Below, in pieces: positions 26,982 through 35,625 of a stretch of DNA of 64,000 nt. Under the pieces are notes generated by a model. The model saw only the letters and a list, made by a program, of their open reading frames with translations. It was not told where the DNA came from and searched no databases. The stretch's first letter is position 1; the number at the start of each line of letters is the position of its first letter. The position numbers and the translations under genes are program-made. The DNA lies in assembly GCF_018069925.1 (NCBI RefSeq), contig NZ_JAGPXB010000007.1:99774-163773 (forward strand), read 5' to 3'. This stretch comes from Flavobacterium erciyesense (GTDB lineage: Bacteria > Bacteroidota > Bacteroidia > Flavobacteriales > Flavobacteriaceae).

Positions 26982-27626
26982 TTAAGAGTGCTTCACAGAA
27001 ATAGATTCTAAAACACCTGCAACACTTTTGCATTTATCAGTTGCCGTTTCTAAAACAGATAATACTTCTTTGTACTTGATGATATTTTTTGCATCAGTTT
27101 CGTTTTCAAACAAATCTAAAACCGCTTTATCATAAACGTTATCTGATTTATTCTCTAATTTATTGATACGAGCACAAGCATCAGTGATATTTTTCATTTT
27201 TTTCAAATCTCTCAATTCGCGAATAGCCACATCGATATTTTGACATGCTTCTAAATTGATTTCAGTCAACTTACGAATCGATTTTGTGATTTTGTCAACT
27301 TGATACAAACGCATTCTACTTGCTGCACCGTGTAGGTTACCTGCAACGTTATCAATAGCAGTAATTAACGAGTGAATATCCTCTCTATCAAACGGAGTAA
27401 TGAAATTTCTACTCAATTCTAAGTTAGTTTGACGTGCAATGTCCTCTCCTTTTTGTTCCAATACATCAATTTTTTGAAAAAGTATTTCACGCTCTTTCAA
27501 AGGTAAATTAACTGCTTCGTGTAAATTTTCAGCAATTTCAATCAAATTGCTTGAAGCTTCTTCAAAAAGGGGGAAGAACTTTTTGTCTTTTGGAACCAAA
27601 AATTGGAAAAAATTATTAATGTTCAT
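26982..27626 (-). CDS. DUF47 family (PhoU-like) phosphate transport accessory protein
   Basis: A 214-residue all-helical protein of the DUF47/PhoU-related family, usually encoded beside PiT transporters. The signature regions are FFPLFEEASSNLIEIAENL near residue 17, FDREDIHSLITAIDNVAGNL near residue 79, and the C-terminal YKEVLSVLETATDKCKSVA. It probably senses or gates the partner transporter. It is the first gene of the pit unit, followed by the transporter after 30 bases. A candidate promoter and a perfect palindrome lie just upstream. Confidence 0.9.
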   Translation of the reverse strand: MNINNFFQFLVPKDKKFFPLFEEASSNLIEIAENLHEAVNLPLKEREILFQKIDVLEQKGEDIARQTNLELSRNFITPFDREDIHSLITAIDNVAGNLHGAASRMRLYQVDKITKSIRKLTEINLEACQNIDVAIRELRDLKKMKNITDACARINKLENKSDNVYDKAVLDLFENETDAKNIIKYKEVLSVLETATDKCKSVAGVLESISVKHS

Positions 27627-27646
27627 TTCATTTAAATTTAGTTTGG

Positions 27647-27654
27647 CAAAATTA
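27647..27654 (-). promoter_or_regulatory. Promoter -7 element for the DUF47-pit unit
   Basis: Minus-strand TAATTTTG (27654-27647) fits TAnnTTTG and lies 20 bases before the ATG at 27626. No TTG is seen at standard spacing; a palindrome (27672-27688) occupies that region instead. Confidence 0.45.
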
Positions 27655-27671
27655 CTTCATTATTCAGCGCG

Positions 27672-27688
27672 AATGTTAAGTTAACATT
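27672..27688. repeat. Perfect 17-bp palindrome upstream of the DUF47-pit unit
   Basis: AATGTTAA, G, TTAACATT: 8 bp on each side of one central base. It lies over the expected -33 region of the DUF47 promoter and overlaps the 3' end of hutH. This placement suits an operator, but an AT-rich palindrome of this length can also occur by chance. Confidence 0.45.
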
Positions 27689-29190
27689 AATAAATCACTT
27701 TCAATATCGAAAGAGTTCAAAAAAGCAATTGTCTTTTCGATGTCATAATGCAATATTCTGTCTTCTTTAACAAATGGTACTTCGCCACGGTAAGCTGTCA
27801 AAAAACTTTCTATAAACGGACTAGATTGGAAAGGCCTTCTGTATGCTATTGCTTGAGCTCCTGTGAGCAGCTCAATAGCTAAAATGCGCTCCACATTTTC
27901 AAGAACTCGTAAGGCTTTCGTCGCAGCATTGGCACCCATACTCACGTGATCTTCTTGACCATTACTCGACACAATGCTATCAACGCTTGCAGGCGTTGCC
28001 AATTGTTTGTTTTGACTTGCAATACTTGCTGCGGTGTATTGCGGAATCATTAAACCCGAATTCAATCCCGGATTATCAACCAAAAAGGGAGGCAAATTGC
28101 GTGTTCCTGAAATAAGCTGAAAGGTTCTACGTTCCGAAATACTACCCAACTCCGCTAGCGCAATAGCCATAAAATCAAGCGCTAAAGCCAACGGCTGACC
28201 GTGGAAATTACCACCAGAAATAATCTAATCTTCGTCTACAAAAATATTTGGGTTATCGGTTACCGAGTTTATTTCTATCTTGAAAACTTGTTGTACATAA
28301 GCTATAGCATCTTTTGAAGCACCATGAACTTGCGGCATACATCTAAAAGAATACGGATCTTGTACCTGCACTTTTGGCTGTGAAATAATTGCACTACCTT
28401 CTAAAAATTCTTTAATCCTTTCGGCTGTTGCCAATTGTCCTTTGTGAGGTCTGATTTGGTGAATTAACGCATCAAACGGTTCTATCCTACCATCAAAACC
28501 CTCTAATGAAATGGCTCCAATTAAATCTGATAAATACGAAATTTTAGCTGCTTTTAAACTTAAATAAGCTCCATAAGCACTCATAAACTGTGTTCCATTT
28601 AATAAAGCCAATCCTTCTTTTGATTGTAAAACAATAGGTTCCCAATTAAAAAATTGCATTACATGTTCAGTCGGAACTATCTTGCCCTCAAAATACACTT
28701 CGCCTTCTCCTAATAATGGCAATGCCAAATGTGCCAGCGGAGCCAAATCGCCAGATGCGCCTAAGGACCCTTGCCCATATACCACAGGCCAAATTTTATT
28801 GTTGTACATAGCAATTAAACGCTCAACCGTTTCGAGTTGTACACCTGAATATCCATAACTCAAAGACTGAATTTTTAAAAGTAACATAAGCTGCACAATT
28901 GCAATAGGTACCTTATTTCCGATACCACAAGAATGCGACTTGACTAAATTTTCTTGTAATTGAGCTAAGTTATCTTTAGAAATTTTGACATTACAAAGTG
29001 ATCCAAAACCTGTATTAATACCATAAATGGGTGCTGCATGCAACTCCATTTTTTTGTTTAAGTAATTTCTACAACTTAAAATTTTGTCCTTGCTCTCCTC
29101 TGATAAGCACAGTTTTTTATCTTGAGTGATTATTTTATGTAACAAATCAAAATCAAGAGTTTCACTTGTAATATAATGCGTTGAATTCAT
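27676..29190 (-). pseudogene. hutH: Histidine ammonia-lyase gene interrupted by one in-frame amber codon
   Basis: HutH removes ammonia from histidine to give urocanate. The frame is continuous over 505 codons, but codon 322 (28227-28225) is TAG. The text around it reads NPNIFVDED, stop, IISGGNFHGQPLALALDF; homologues normally have a Leu there (DEDLIISGGN), which one base change (TTG to TAG) would explain. Both halves are well preserved. Catalytic Tyr56 (APIYGINTGFG) and the MIO-forming Ala145-Ser146-Gly147 (GASGDLAPLAHLA) lie in the first half; the second half holds the conserved QEDHVSMG. The second half could only be made separately from an internal Met (28191). No other hut gene is nearby. 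A sequencing error is possible. Confidence 0.9.
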
Positions 29191-29554
29191 CGGTTTTCTA
29201 TTTGGAAAGTAAAAGTGATTAATTCTTTAGGATTACACAATACCAGTTGCATTTTATTTCAAAAAAAGCTTCAACAAATCTTAATAATTTTGGTGAAAAC
29301 TGTAAGTGAGATACATAGCTTTTAATAGAGCTCACAACTAGAATCCGAATCAAACTCTCATTTTTGAATATTGTTTCAGCTAAAAACTAGGATTTATTTC
29401 CTCTTTTTTCATGATTAAAAAAGGGATATAAATACGAATACTGAAAATTAACTATTCATAAAACAACCAATATTTAGCAATTATTAATTTAAAACTACAA
29501 TAATCAAATATTCACAAAAAGAGCACTTTAGACTTTCATTTCTACAAAAAACCT
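29191..29554. other. Non-coding interval between hutH and the thr leader
   Basis: This 364-base AT-rich stretch separates the divergent hutH and thr units. I see no credible gene, RNA or strong hairpin in it. It must hold the hutH promoter, but no good TAnnTTTG box on the minus strand is visible close to the hutH start. It may also carry upstream regulatory sequence for the thr operon. Confidence 0.5.
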
Positions 29555-29562
29555 TATTTTTG
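29555..29562 (+). promoter_or_regulatory. Promoter -7 element for the thr leader/operon
   Basis: TATTTTTG fits TAnnTTTG and ends ten bases before the leader ATG at 29573, so the leader transcript would have a very short 5' end. No perfect TTG lies 17-23 bases upstream (a TTTC is at 29534-29537). Confidence 0.5.
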
Positions 29563-29572
29563 AAAAACAATC

Positions 29573-29674
29573 ATGGAACAAAAAAATTACATACTAGTTT
29601 CTTCTAAATCGATCTCAACTGAGGCGGTTATTACCATGACGTTTACTACAACTACCACTACCCCTTTGGGGTAA
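29573..29674 (+). CDS. Threonine-operon leader peptide, 33 residues
   Basis: This short open frame starts at ATG 29573 and stops at TAA 29672-29674. The peptide holds nine Thr among 33 residues, with six in a row (T25-T30) near the end: ITMTFTTTTTTPLG. Three Ile and two Val are also present. This is the composition expected of a thr attenuator peptide: stalled ribosomes report low charged tRNA-Thr (or tRNA-Ile). It resembles E. coli ThrL (also rich in Thr and Ile) in logic, not in sequence. The thrA ATG lies 140 bases downstream. Evidence is composition, position and the downstream hairpins; it is too short for standard gene callers. Confidence 0.85.
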   Translation: MEQKNYILVSSKSISTEAVITMTFTTTTTTPLG

Positions 29675-29756
29675 ACAAACTACATATAACCAAGTATTTT
29701 TATTTGTCTCCTATTTACAAAGAGACTAAACTACAGTTGTAAAAAGGTATTTACAA
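29659..29756 (+). promoter_or_regulatory. Candidate thr attenuator with competing stem-loops
   Basis: Three potential stems lie after the Thr codons. TACCCC/GGGGTA (29659-29664 with 29668-29673) covers the leader stop codon. GTCTC/GAGAC (29706-29710 with 29722-29726) follows. TTGTAAA at 29737-29743 can pair either upstream with TTTACAA at 29714-29720 or downstream with TTTACAA at 29750-29756. The two pairings exclude each other, as in an antiterminator/terminator switch. No long T run follows the last stem, so a classical intrinsic terminator is not obvious. Confidence 0.5.
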
Positions 29757-29814
29757 CAATAAAATACGATGTCATTCAAACAAAAACAGCACACAACTTT
29801 ATACATTACAACAC

Positions 29815-32262
29815 ATGAAAGTCTTAAAATTTGGTGGCACATCGGTAGCCAATGCACAAAACATAAAATTAGTTTTACAAATAATTGAAGAATCAAGATC
29901 AGGAGAACGCTTAGTTGTTGTGGTTTCTGCTTTCAGCAAAGTCACTGATTTACTGCAACTCGCATCGCAAAAAGCAGCACAAGGCGATGATAGATTCAAA
30001 GAAATAGTAGCCGAAATAGAAACCAAACATTTAGAAGCGCTTAAAGCATTGATTCCTGTGAGCGAGCAAAGTGCTTTGTTGAGTCATATAAAACGTATCA
30101 TCAATCATCTTGAAACTTTATTGGATGGCTGTTTCTTGCTGGGCGAACTATCTGCTAGAACATCAGATACAATACTGAGTTTTGGTGAACTACTTTCAGC
30201 ATACATTATTTCTGAAGCTTTACAGCAAAAAATAAAAAACAGCGGTTACAAAGACAGTCGCGAACTCATTAAAACTGATAGTAATTTCGGAAAGGCAAGC
30301 GTGAATTTTGAGGTAACGAATGCTCTAATTCAAGAGTTCTTTCAAACAAACAGTCAGGAAATTGTTATTATGCCTGGATTTATAGCTGCTTCAACAGAAG
30401 GAATTACTACTACTTTGGGGCGTGGAGGTTCAGATTATACGGCAGCAATACTTGCAGCAGCCTTGCGAGCGCATCAATTAGAAATTTGGACGGATGTAAA
30501 CGGGATGTTTACTGCAAATCCTAAAATTGTAAAGCAAGCCAAACCTATTGCAAACTTGTCGTATCAAGAGGCTATGGAATTGTCTCATTTTGGAGCCAAA
30601 GTACTTTATCCGCCTACAATTCAGCCTGTTTTACGCGAGAGCATTCCGATTTTGATTAAAAACACTTTCGAACCCACTGCAATTGGTACTTATATTTCGA
30701 ATGACATTTTTACGCAAAACAATCCCGTAAAAGGAATTACGCACATCGATTCCATTACATTGGTAACTTTGGAAGGTTCAGGAATGATTGGTGTTTCTGG
30801 ATCATCAAAACGTCTTTTTGAAGTGCTTTCACAAAAAAACATAAACGTAATTTTTATCACACAAGCTTCATCGGAACATTCAATTTGCATTGGAATTTTA
30901 AATTCAGATGCTGATACAGCTGAAAATTCCATCAATAAAGCCTTTGAAGTAGAAATTTCTCAAAATAAAATTCAACCTTGCATCGTTGAAAAAAACTTAT
31001 GCATCATCGCTTTGGTTGGTGAAAACATGAAAAACCATCAAGGTTTGAGTGGCCGAATGTTTAGTACTTTGGGTAAAAACAATGTCAATATTCGAGCCAT
31101 TGCTCAGGGTGCTTCAGAACGAAACATATCAGCAGTGATTAATGAGCGTGATGTAAAAAAGGCTTTAAACACGCTTCACGAGAACTTTTTTGAAGAAAAC
31201 ACCAAGCAATTGAATCTGTTTGTGATGGGCGTAGGTAATGTAGGCGAAAAATTCATTGAACAAATTCACCAACAGAAAAAATTCCTAAAAGAAAAATTAA
31301 AAATCAACTTACGTGTTATTGCATTATCAAACTCACGTAAAATGTATTTTGACGAAGACGGAATTTCTTTAAAAGAATGGCAATTTTTGCTAGACACAGG
31401 TGATGCAGCTGATGCTTCTTTGTTTTTCAAAACAGCCAAAGACCTCAATTTACGTAACAGTATATTTGTTGACATTACTGCAAATGAAAGCGTTTCACAA
31501 ACCTATGAACATTATTTAAAACAAAATATAGCGGTGGTAACTTGTAACAAAATTGCTTGCGCATCTGAGTTTGACAATTATAAAAAATTGAAAAAATTAT
31601 CTCGCCAATACAATGCACCATTTTTATTTGAAACCAATGTTGGAGCGGGTTTACCAATTATTGATACCGTAAAAAATCTGGTTGCTTCTGGCGATAAAGT
31701 CAATAAAATTCAAGCCGTTTTATCGGGTAGTTTAAACTTTATTTTTAACAATTTCAATGAAAGTAGCAGTTTTCATGATGTGGTTAAAGAAGCAGGTGTA
31801 CAAGGATTTACTGAGCCTGATCCGAAGATTGATTTGAGTGGAATTGATGTAGCGCGTAAAATTTTAATTTTGATTCGCGAAAGCGGCTACAAAATGGAGA
31901 TTGACGAAATTTCAAACGAATCTTTCCTACCAGCGGCTTGTTTGGAAACAACTAACAACGAGGCCTTTTTTGTATCATTAATTTCGCATGCTGATCATTT
32001 TAACACCATATTTCAAGAGGCAATTGCCAAAGATTCGCGATTAAAATATGTAGCTCAGTTTGAAAATGGAAAAGCTAATGTTGGCTTGCGTTTCATCCCG
32101 AAAGACCATCCTTTTTATAATTTGGAAGGAAAAGACAATATCGTACTCTTTTTTACAGACCGATACTCCGATCAGCCGTTGCTAATTAAAGGAGCTGGTG
32201 CAGGAGCTGCGGTTACTGCTTCAGGTATTTTTGCTGATGTGATTCGAATTGGAAATATATAG
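29815..32262 (+). CDS. thrA: Bifunctional aspartate kinase / homoserine dehydrogenase I
   Basis: One 815-residue chain carries the first and third steps of threonine synthesis from aspartate. Residues ~1-290 are the aspartokinase (KFGGTSVANAQN, then TTLGRGGSDYTAAILAAAL), residues ~310-455 hold two ACT regulatory domains (GVSGSSKRLFEVLSQKNIN, FSTLGKNNVNIRAIAQGASE), and residues ~465-815 are homoserine dehydrogenase (FVMGVGNVGEKFIEQ, then NVGAGLPIIDTVKNL). Length and order match ThrA of enterobacteria and other Bacteroidota. It is the first structural gene of thrABC. The ACT domains suggest feedback inhibition by threonine. Confidence 0.97.
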   Translation: MKVLKFGGTSVANAQNIKLVLQIIEESRSGERLVVVVSAFSKVTDLLQLASQKAAQGDDRFKEIVAEIETKHLEALKALIPVSEQSALLSHIKRIINHLETLLDGCFLLGELSARTSDTILSFGELLSAYIISEALQQKIKNSGYKDSRELIKTDSNFGKASVNFEVTNALIQEFFQTNSQEIVIMPGFIAASTEGITTTLGRGGSDYTAAILAAALRAHQLEIWTDVNGMFTANPKIVKQAKPIANLSYQEAMELSHFGAKVLYPPTIQPVLRESIPILIKNTFEPTAIGTYISNDIFTQNNPVKGITHIDSITLVTLEGSGMIGVSGSSKRLFEVLSQKNINVIFITQASSEHSICIGILNSDADTAENSINKAFEVEISQNKIQPCIVEKNLCIIALVGENMKNHQGLSGRMFSTLGKNNVNIRAIAQGASERNISAVINERDVKKALNTLHENFFEENTKQLNLFVMGVGNVGEKFIEQIHQQKKFLKEKLKINLRVIALSNSRKMYFDEDGISLKEWQFLLDTGDAADASLFFKTAKDLNLRNSIFVDITANESVSQTYEHYLKQNIAVVTCNKIACASEFDNYKKLKKLSRQYNAPFLFETNVGAGLPIIDTVKNLVASGDKVNKIQAVLSGSLNFIFNNFNESSSFHDVVKEAGVQGFTEPDPKIDLSGIDVARKILILIRESGYKMEIDEISNESFLPAACLETTNNEAFFVSLISHADHFNTIFQEAIAKDSRLKYVAQFENGKANVGLRFIPKDHPFYNLEGKDNIVLFFTDRYSDQPLLIKGAGAGAAVTASGIFADVIRIGNI

Positions 32263-32269
32263 AAAATAG

Positions 32270-32332
32270 TTTAAAGTCTTCTTTGTTTAAAGTTTCAATT
32301 TCAAGAACTGAAAACAACCATAAACTTTAAAC
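32270..32332. repeat. GTTTAAAG-type repeat between thrA and thrB
   Basis: GTTTAAAGT occurs twice as a direct repeat (near 32270 and 32285). The second copy, GTTTAAAGTTT (32285-32295), is also the left arm of an inverted repeat with AAACTTTAAAC (32322-32332). A similar element lies at 43990-44045. The 85-base gap between thrA and thrB is mostly this repeat. No function is known to me. Confidence 0.6.
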
Positions 32333-32347
32333 CTGAAATAAAAAATC

Positions 32348-33268
32348 ATGAACGAAATAAAGTTATTTTGCCCTGCAACAATTGCCAATTTATCCTGCGG
32401 ATTCGATGTGTTAGGCCTTTGCTTAGAAACCGCCGGCGACGAAATGATTGTTCGAAAATCTACTGAAAAGGGAGTTAGAATCATCAAAATAGACGGTGCT
32501 TATTTACCTTTGGAAACCGAAAAAAATGTGGCGGGTGTCGCAGCTCTCGCGATGCTGGAGCAAATTGATTCCCCATTTGGATTCGAAATTGAAATATACA
32601 AACGCATCAAAGCCGGCAGTGGTATTGGCAGTAGCGCAGCTAGTTCAGCAGGGGCAGTTTTCGGCATCAACGAATTGTTAGGTCAACCTTTTACCAGAAA
32701 AGAATTGGTATTATTTGCCATGCAAGGCGAAAAGTTGGCAAGCGGAAATGCTCATGCTGATAACGTGGCGCCTGCCCTACTTGGCGGCTTTACACTCGTT
32801 AGAAGTTCGAGTCCGCTTGATATTGTAAAAATTCCAAGTCCAACCGATTTATATGCAACCGTTGTTCATCCTCAAATTGAACTCAAAACTTCTGATGCCC
32901 GCTCCGTCTTAAAGCAAACTGTTTCGTTAAAAAGCGCCATCACACAATGGGGAAATGTAGGCGGCTTAGTTGCTGGCTTGTACACGCAGGATTATGAATT
33001 GATTGGTCGCTCGTTACACGACGAAATTGTCGAACCACTTCGATCTGTATTGATTCCTGGTTTTGATCTCATTAAAAAAAGTGCTTATGTAAATGGCGCG
33101 CTCGGCTCTGGTATTTCAGGTTCTGGACCTTCAATTTTTGCCTTGAGCAAAGGACTTGAAACTGCTAATGCTGTTGCAAAAGGCATGAGCAAAGTATACG
33201 ATGAAATGAACCTACCTTATGAAATACATGTTTCAAAAGTAAATGATGAGGGAATTAAAATCATATAA
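32348..33268 (+). CDS. thrB: Homoserine kinase
   Basis: ThrB phosphorylates homoserine, the fourth step of threonine synthesis. The 306-residue protein is a GHMP kinase: substrate-binding FCPATIANLSCGFDVLGL at the N-terminus, ATP loop KAGSGIGSSAASSAGAV (residues ~90-106), and the C-terminal GSGISGSGPSIFAL. It lies 85 bases after thrA and 65 bases before thrC, in the canonical order. Length is normal. Confidence 0.97.
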   Translation: MNEIKLFCPATIANLSCGFDVLGLCLETAGDEMIVRKSTEKGVRIIKIDGAYLPLETEKNVAGVAALAMLEQIDSPFGFEIEIYKRIKAGSGIGSSAASSAGAVFGINELLGQPFTRKELVLFAMQGEKLASGNAHADNVAPALLGGFTLVRSSSPLDIVKIPSPTDLYATVVHPQIELKTSDARSVLKQTVSLKSAITQWGNVGGLVAGLYTQDYELIGRSLHDEIVEPLRSVLIPGFDLIKKSAYVNGALGSGISGSGPSIFALSKGLETANAVAKGMSKVYDEMNLPYEIHVSKVNDEGIKII

Positions 33269-33333
33269 AAGAACAGTTCGATTTTCTTACATAGAAACAA
33301 CTAAAAATTAAACAACTACTTACAAAATACAGC

Positions 33334-34629
33334 ATGCAATACTATAGTTTAAACCACAATGCACCAAACGTTACTTTCCAAGAGGCCGTTGTGCAAGGAT
33401 TAGCCAGCGACAAAGGTTTGTATTTCCCAGAATCAATAACACGACTTCCTGACAGTTTTTTCGAAAATATTGAAAAAATGAGCCATGAAGAAATCGCTTT
33501 CGAAGCCATAAAACAATTCGTAGGAGATGAAATTCCGGAAGCAATTTTAAAACAAATCATTTCAGAAACACTTTGTTTTGATTTTCCTGTTGTTGAAATA
33601 GAGAGCGGTGTTTTTTCGCTTGAATTATTTCATGGTCCAACCATGGCGTTTAAAGATGTTGGAGCAAGATTCATGTCGCGCTGCTTGGGCTATTTTAACT
33701 CTGATAAAAATAACAGCCACAATACCGTTTTAGTTGCTACATCTGGCGACACAGGAGGTGCAGTTGCAAGTGGTTTTTTGGGAGTTCCTGGCGTTGATGT
33801 AGTAATTTTATATCCTTCAGGAAAAGTAAGCGACATTCAAGAGCGTCAATTGACAACCTTGGGACAAAATATAACAGCACTTGAAGTTGATGGCTTTTTT
33901 GATGATTGTCAAGACATGGTTAAAAAAGCCTTTTTGGATGAATCATTACAACACAAAAATCTTACTTCGGCTAATTCAATTAATATTGCGCGTTGGTTGC
34001 CGCAAATGTTTTACTTTTTCTTTACCTACAAATCTTTAAAAAAATACAACAAACCTCTAGTATTTTCGTGCCCAAGTGGAAATTTTGGCAATATTTGCGC
34101 TGGAATTGTAGCCAAAAAAATGGGTTTACCTGTTCAACATTTTATTGCAGCTACAAATATAAATGATACAGTTCCATGCTTTTTAGAGGAAGGGAAATAC
34201 AATCCTAAACCATCAAAAGCAACCATTTCAAATGCTATGGACGTTGGAAACCCGAGTAACTTTATCCGTATTCAGGAGCTGTATCAGAATGATTTAGCAG
34301 AATTCAAAAAAGATTTTAGTTCATTTTCATTTACTGACGAGGAAACCTTGATTGCAATGAAAAATATATTTGATAAATCAGGCTATGTTGCTGAACCTCA
34401 CGGCGCGGTTGGCTACCTTGGTTTAAAACAAGAATTACAAAACCATCCTGATTCTATTGGTATATTTTTAGAGACAGCCCATCCCATCAAATTTTTAGAT
34501 ACTGTAGAGCCTGCTTTGAAGATAAAACTACCAATTCCGATGCAAATTGCACCCATATTAAACAAAGAAAAATTGAGTGTTTCAGTACGTAATTACGAGG
34601 ATTTAAAGAGCTATTTATTACAGAATTAA
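33334..34629 (+). CDS. thrC: Threonine synthase
   Basis: ThrC converts O-phosphohomoserine to threonine with pyridoxal phosphate. The 431-residue protein begins MQYYSLNHNAPNVTFQEAV, as in the fungal/gammaproteobacterial-like ThrC class. The PLP Lys is Lys107 in FHGPTMAFKDVGARF, and the phosphate loop and substrate region appear as ATSGDTGGAVASGFLG and CPSGNFGNICAG. It closes the thrABC operon. No terminator of classical form follows; the next gene has its own -7 box. Confidence 0.97.
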   Translation: MQYYSLNHNAPNVTFQEAVVQGLASDKGLYFPESITRLPDSFFENIEKMSHEEIAFEAIKQFVGDEIPEAILKQIISETLCFDFPVVEIESGVFSLELFHGPTMAFKDVGARFMSRCLGYFNSDKNNSHNTVLVATSGDTGGAVASGFLGVPGVDVVILYPSGKVSDIQERQLTTLGQNITALEVDGFFDDCQDMVKKAFLDESLQHKNLTSANSINIARWLPQMFYFFFTYKSLKKYNKPLVFSCPSGNFGNICAGIVAKKMGLPVQHFIAATNINDTVPCFLEEGKYNPKPSKATISNAMDVGNPSNFIRIQELYQNDLAEFKKDFSSFSFTDEETLIAMKNIFDKSGYVAEPHGAVGYLGLKQELQNHPDSIGIFLETAHPIKFLDTVEPALKIKLPIPMQIAPILNKEKLSVSVRNYEDLKSYLLQN

Positions 34630-34690
34630 TTCATTAGAAACAAAATTATATCAGGATTTCAAATGTGCGGTTTACGATGCGCCTTTTTTA

Positions 34691-34698
34691 TATCTTTG
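34691..34698 (+). promoter_or_regulatory. Promoter -7 element for the GNAT gene
   Basis: TATCTTTG, 22 bases before the ATG at 34721. No TTG is seen at the standard distance. Confidence 0.45.
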
Positions 34699-34720
34699 AC
34701 ATCCAAACACGCAAAAAAAT

Positions 34721-35227
34721 ATGATTACCAAAGCAACAGCATCTGATATAACAGCACTCAACGCATTGATAAATTCGGCTTATCGCGGCGAATCTTCTAA
34801 AAAAGGCTGGACCACCGAAGCCAACATTTTAGAAGGTTTGCGAACCACCGAAAGGGAATTAGCAGAAACCTTAAATGATCCGAAAAATACTATCTTAAAA
34901 TACACTGATCAAGACAAAATTATTGGTTGTGTTTTGTTAGTTCAAAAGGAAAATCAACTGTATTTGGGAATGCTGACAGTATCACCCGATTTACAAAATG
35001 GAGGTGTTGGTAAAAAACTACTTCAAGAAGCTGAAATTCATGCCAAATCACTTTCATTACCCAAAATTGTAATGACAGTAATATCTGTTAGAGATGAACT
35101 TATAGCATGGTACAAACGTAATGGCTATACAGAAACAGGTGTGCGCGAGCCATTTCCTGCAAGTGAAGTTCATATTCCGATTACAGCTGAGCCACTAGAA
35201 TTTTTAGTTCTCGAAAAAGTTCTTTAA
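34721..35227 (+). CDS. GNAT-family N-acetyltransferase
   Basis: A 168-residue acetyltransferase. It has the GNAT fold pattern, with the acetyl-CoA loop VSPDLQNGGVGKKLLQEAE (residues ~88-106, the Q/R-x-x-G-x-G/A region) and the terminal WYKRNGYTETG. The substrate cannot be inferred from sequence. It follows thrC by 91 bases with its own -7 box, so it need not be part of the thr operon. It converges on the DUF3037/HipA-like pair. Confidence 0.88.
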   Translation: MITKATASDITALNALINSAYRGESSKKGWTTEANILEGLRTTERELAETLNDPKNTILKYTDQDKIIGCVLLVQKENQLYLGMLTVSPDLQNGGVGKKLLQEAEIHAKSLSLPKIVMTVISVRDELIAWYKRNGYTETGVREPFPASEVHIPITAEPLEFLVLEKVL

Positions 35228-35241
35228 GAAAATCATTTTGG

Positions 35242-35625
35242 CTACAAAACCATTTCTTCAAATAGGCGTTGGGTAGTTAAATCTAAATCATCGCACAGGC
35301 CCGCGTGCGGACGCGAAGTTTGTATCACAGAGCTGCGCAAGGCAGTTAACCATCTAAAACGAGAAGGAATATCAAACTGCGCTATCGGACCTGCTTGCTT
35401 TTCGCCATGCGCAATTTTTGCCAAAGCCTCGATATTTAATTGCAGTTGCTCAACGTCTAATTCTTTCGAAAATAATTCCAGTTTCAAGGCATTGATGGTA
35501 TAAAGAACTTTGATAAATTTGGCTTTTTTACAAAACAGAATGACACCAACATTGAGAAATTCCTCGCGCTCAACTTGAGGTACCACTCGTATTACCGCGT
35601 ACTCATATAAGTGTTTTTCTTGCAT
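35242..35625 (-). CDS. DUF3037 domain protein
   Basis: A 127-residue protein of the DUF3037 family. The start YEYAVIRVVPQVEREEFLNVGVILFCK (beginning near residue 7) is characteristic. The function is not known to me. It overlaps the end of the HipA-like kinase gene by 23 bases on the same strand, in another frame, which indicates translational coupling. DUF3037 genes beside HipA-like kinases form a recurring pair in other genomes as far as I know; the pairing suggests a shared role, perhaps in regulation or toxin-like growth control. This is an inference. Confidence 0.85.
   Translation of the reverse strand: MQEKHLYEYAVIRVVPQVEREEFLNVGVILFCKKAKFIKVLYTINALKLELFSKELDVEQLQLNIEALAKIAHGEKQAGPIAQFDIPSRFRWLTALRSSVIQTSRPHAGLCDDLDLTTQRLFEEMVL

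Noticed and set aside
28225..29190. Two separate genes for the hutH halves
   Set aside because: Both halves are in one frame and align to a single histidine ammonia-lyase; only one stop codon separates them.
29191..29554. Possible riboswitch or small RNA before the thr leader
   Set aside because: No conserved aptamer-like pattern or strong hairpin could be recognised in this AT-rich stretch.
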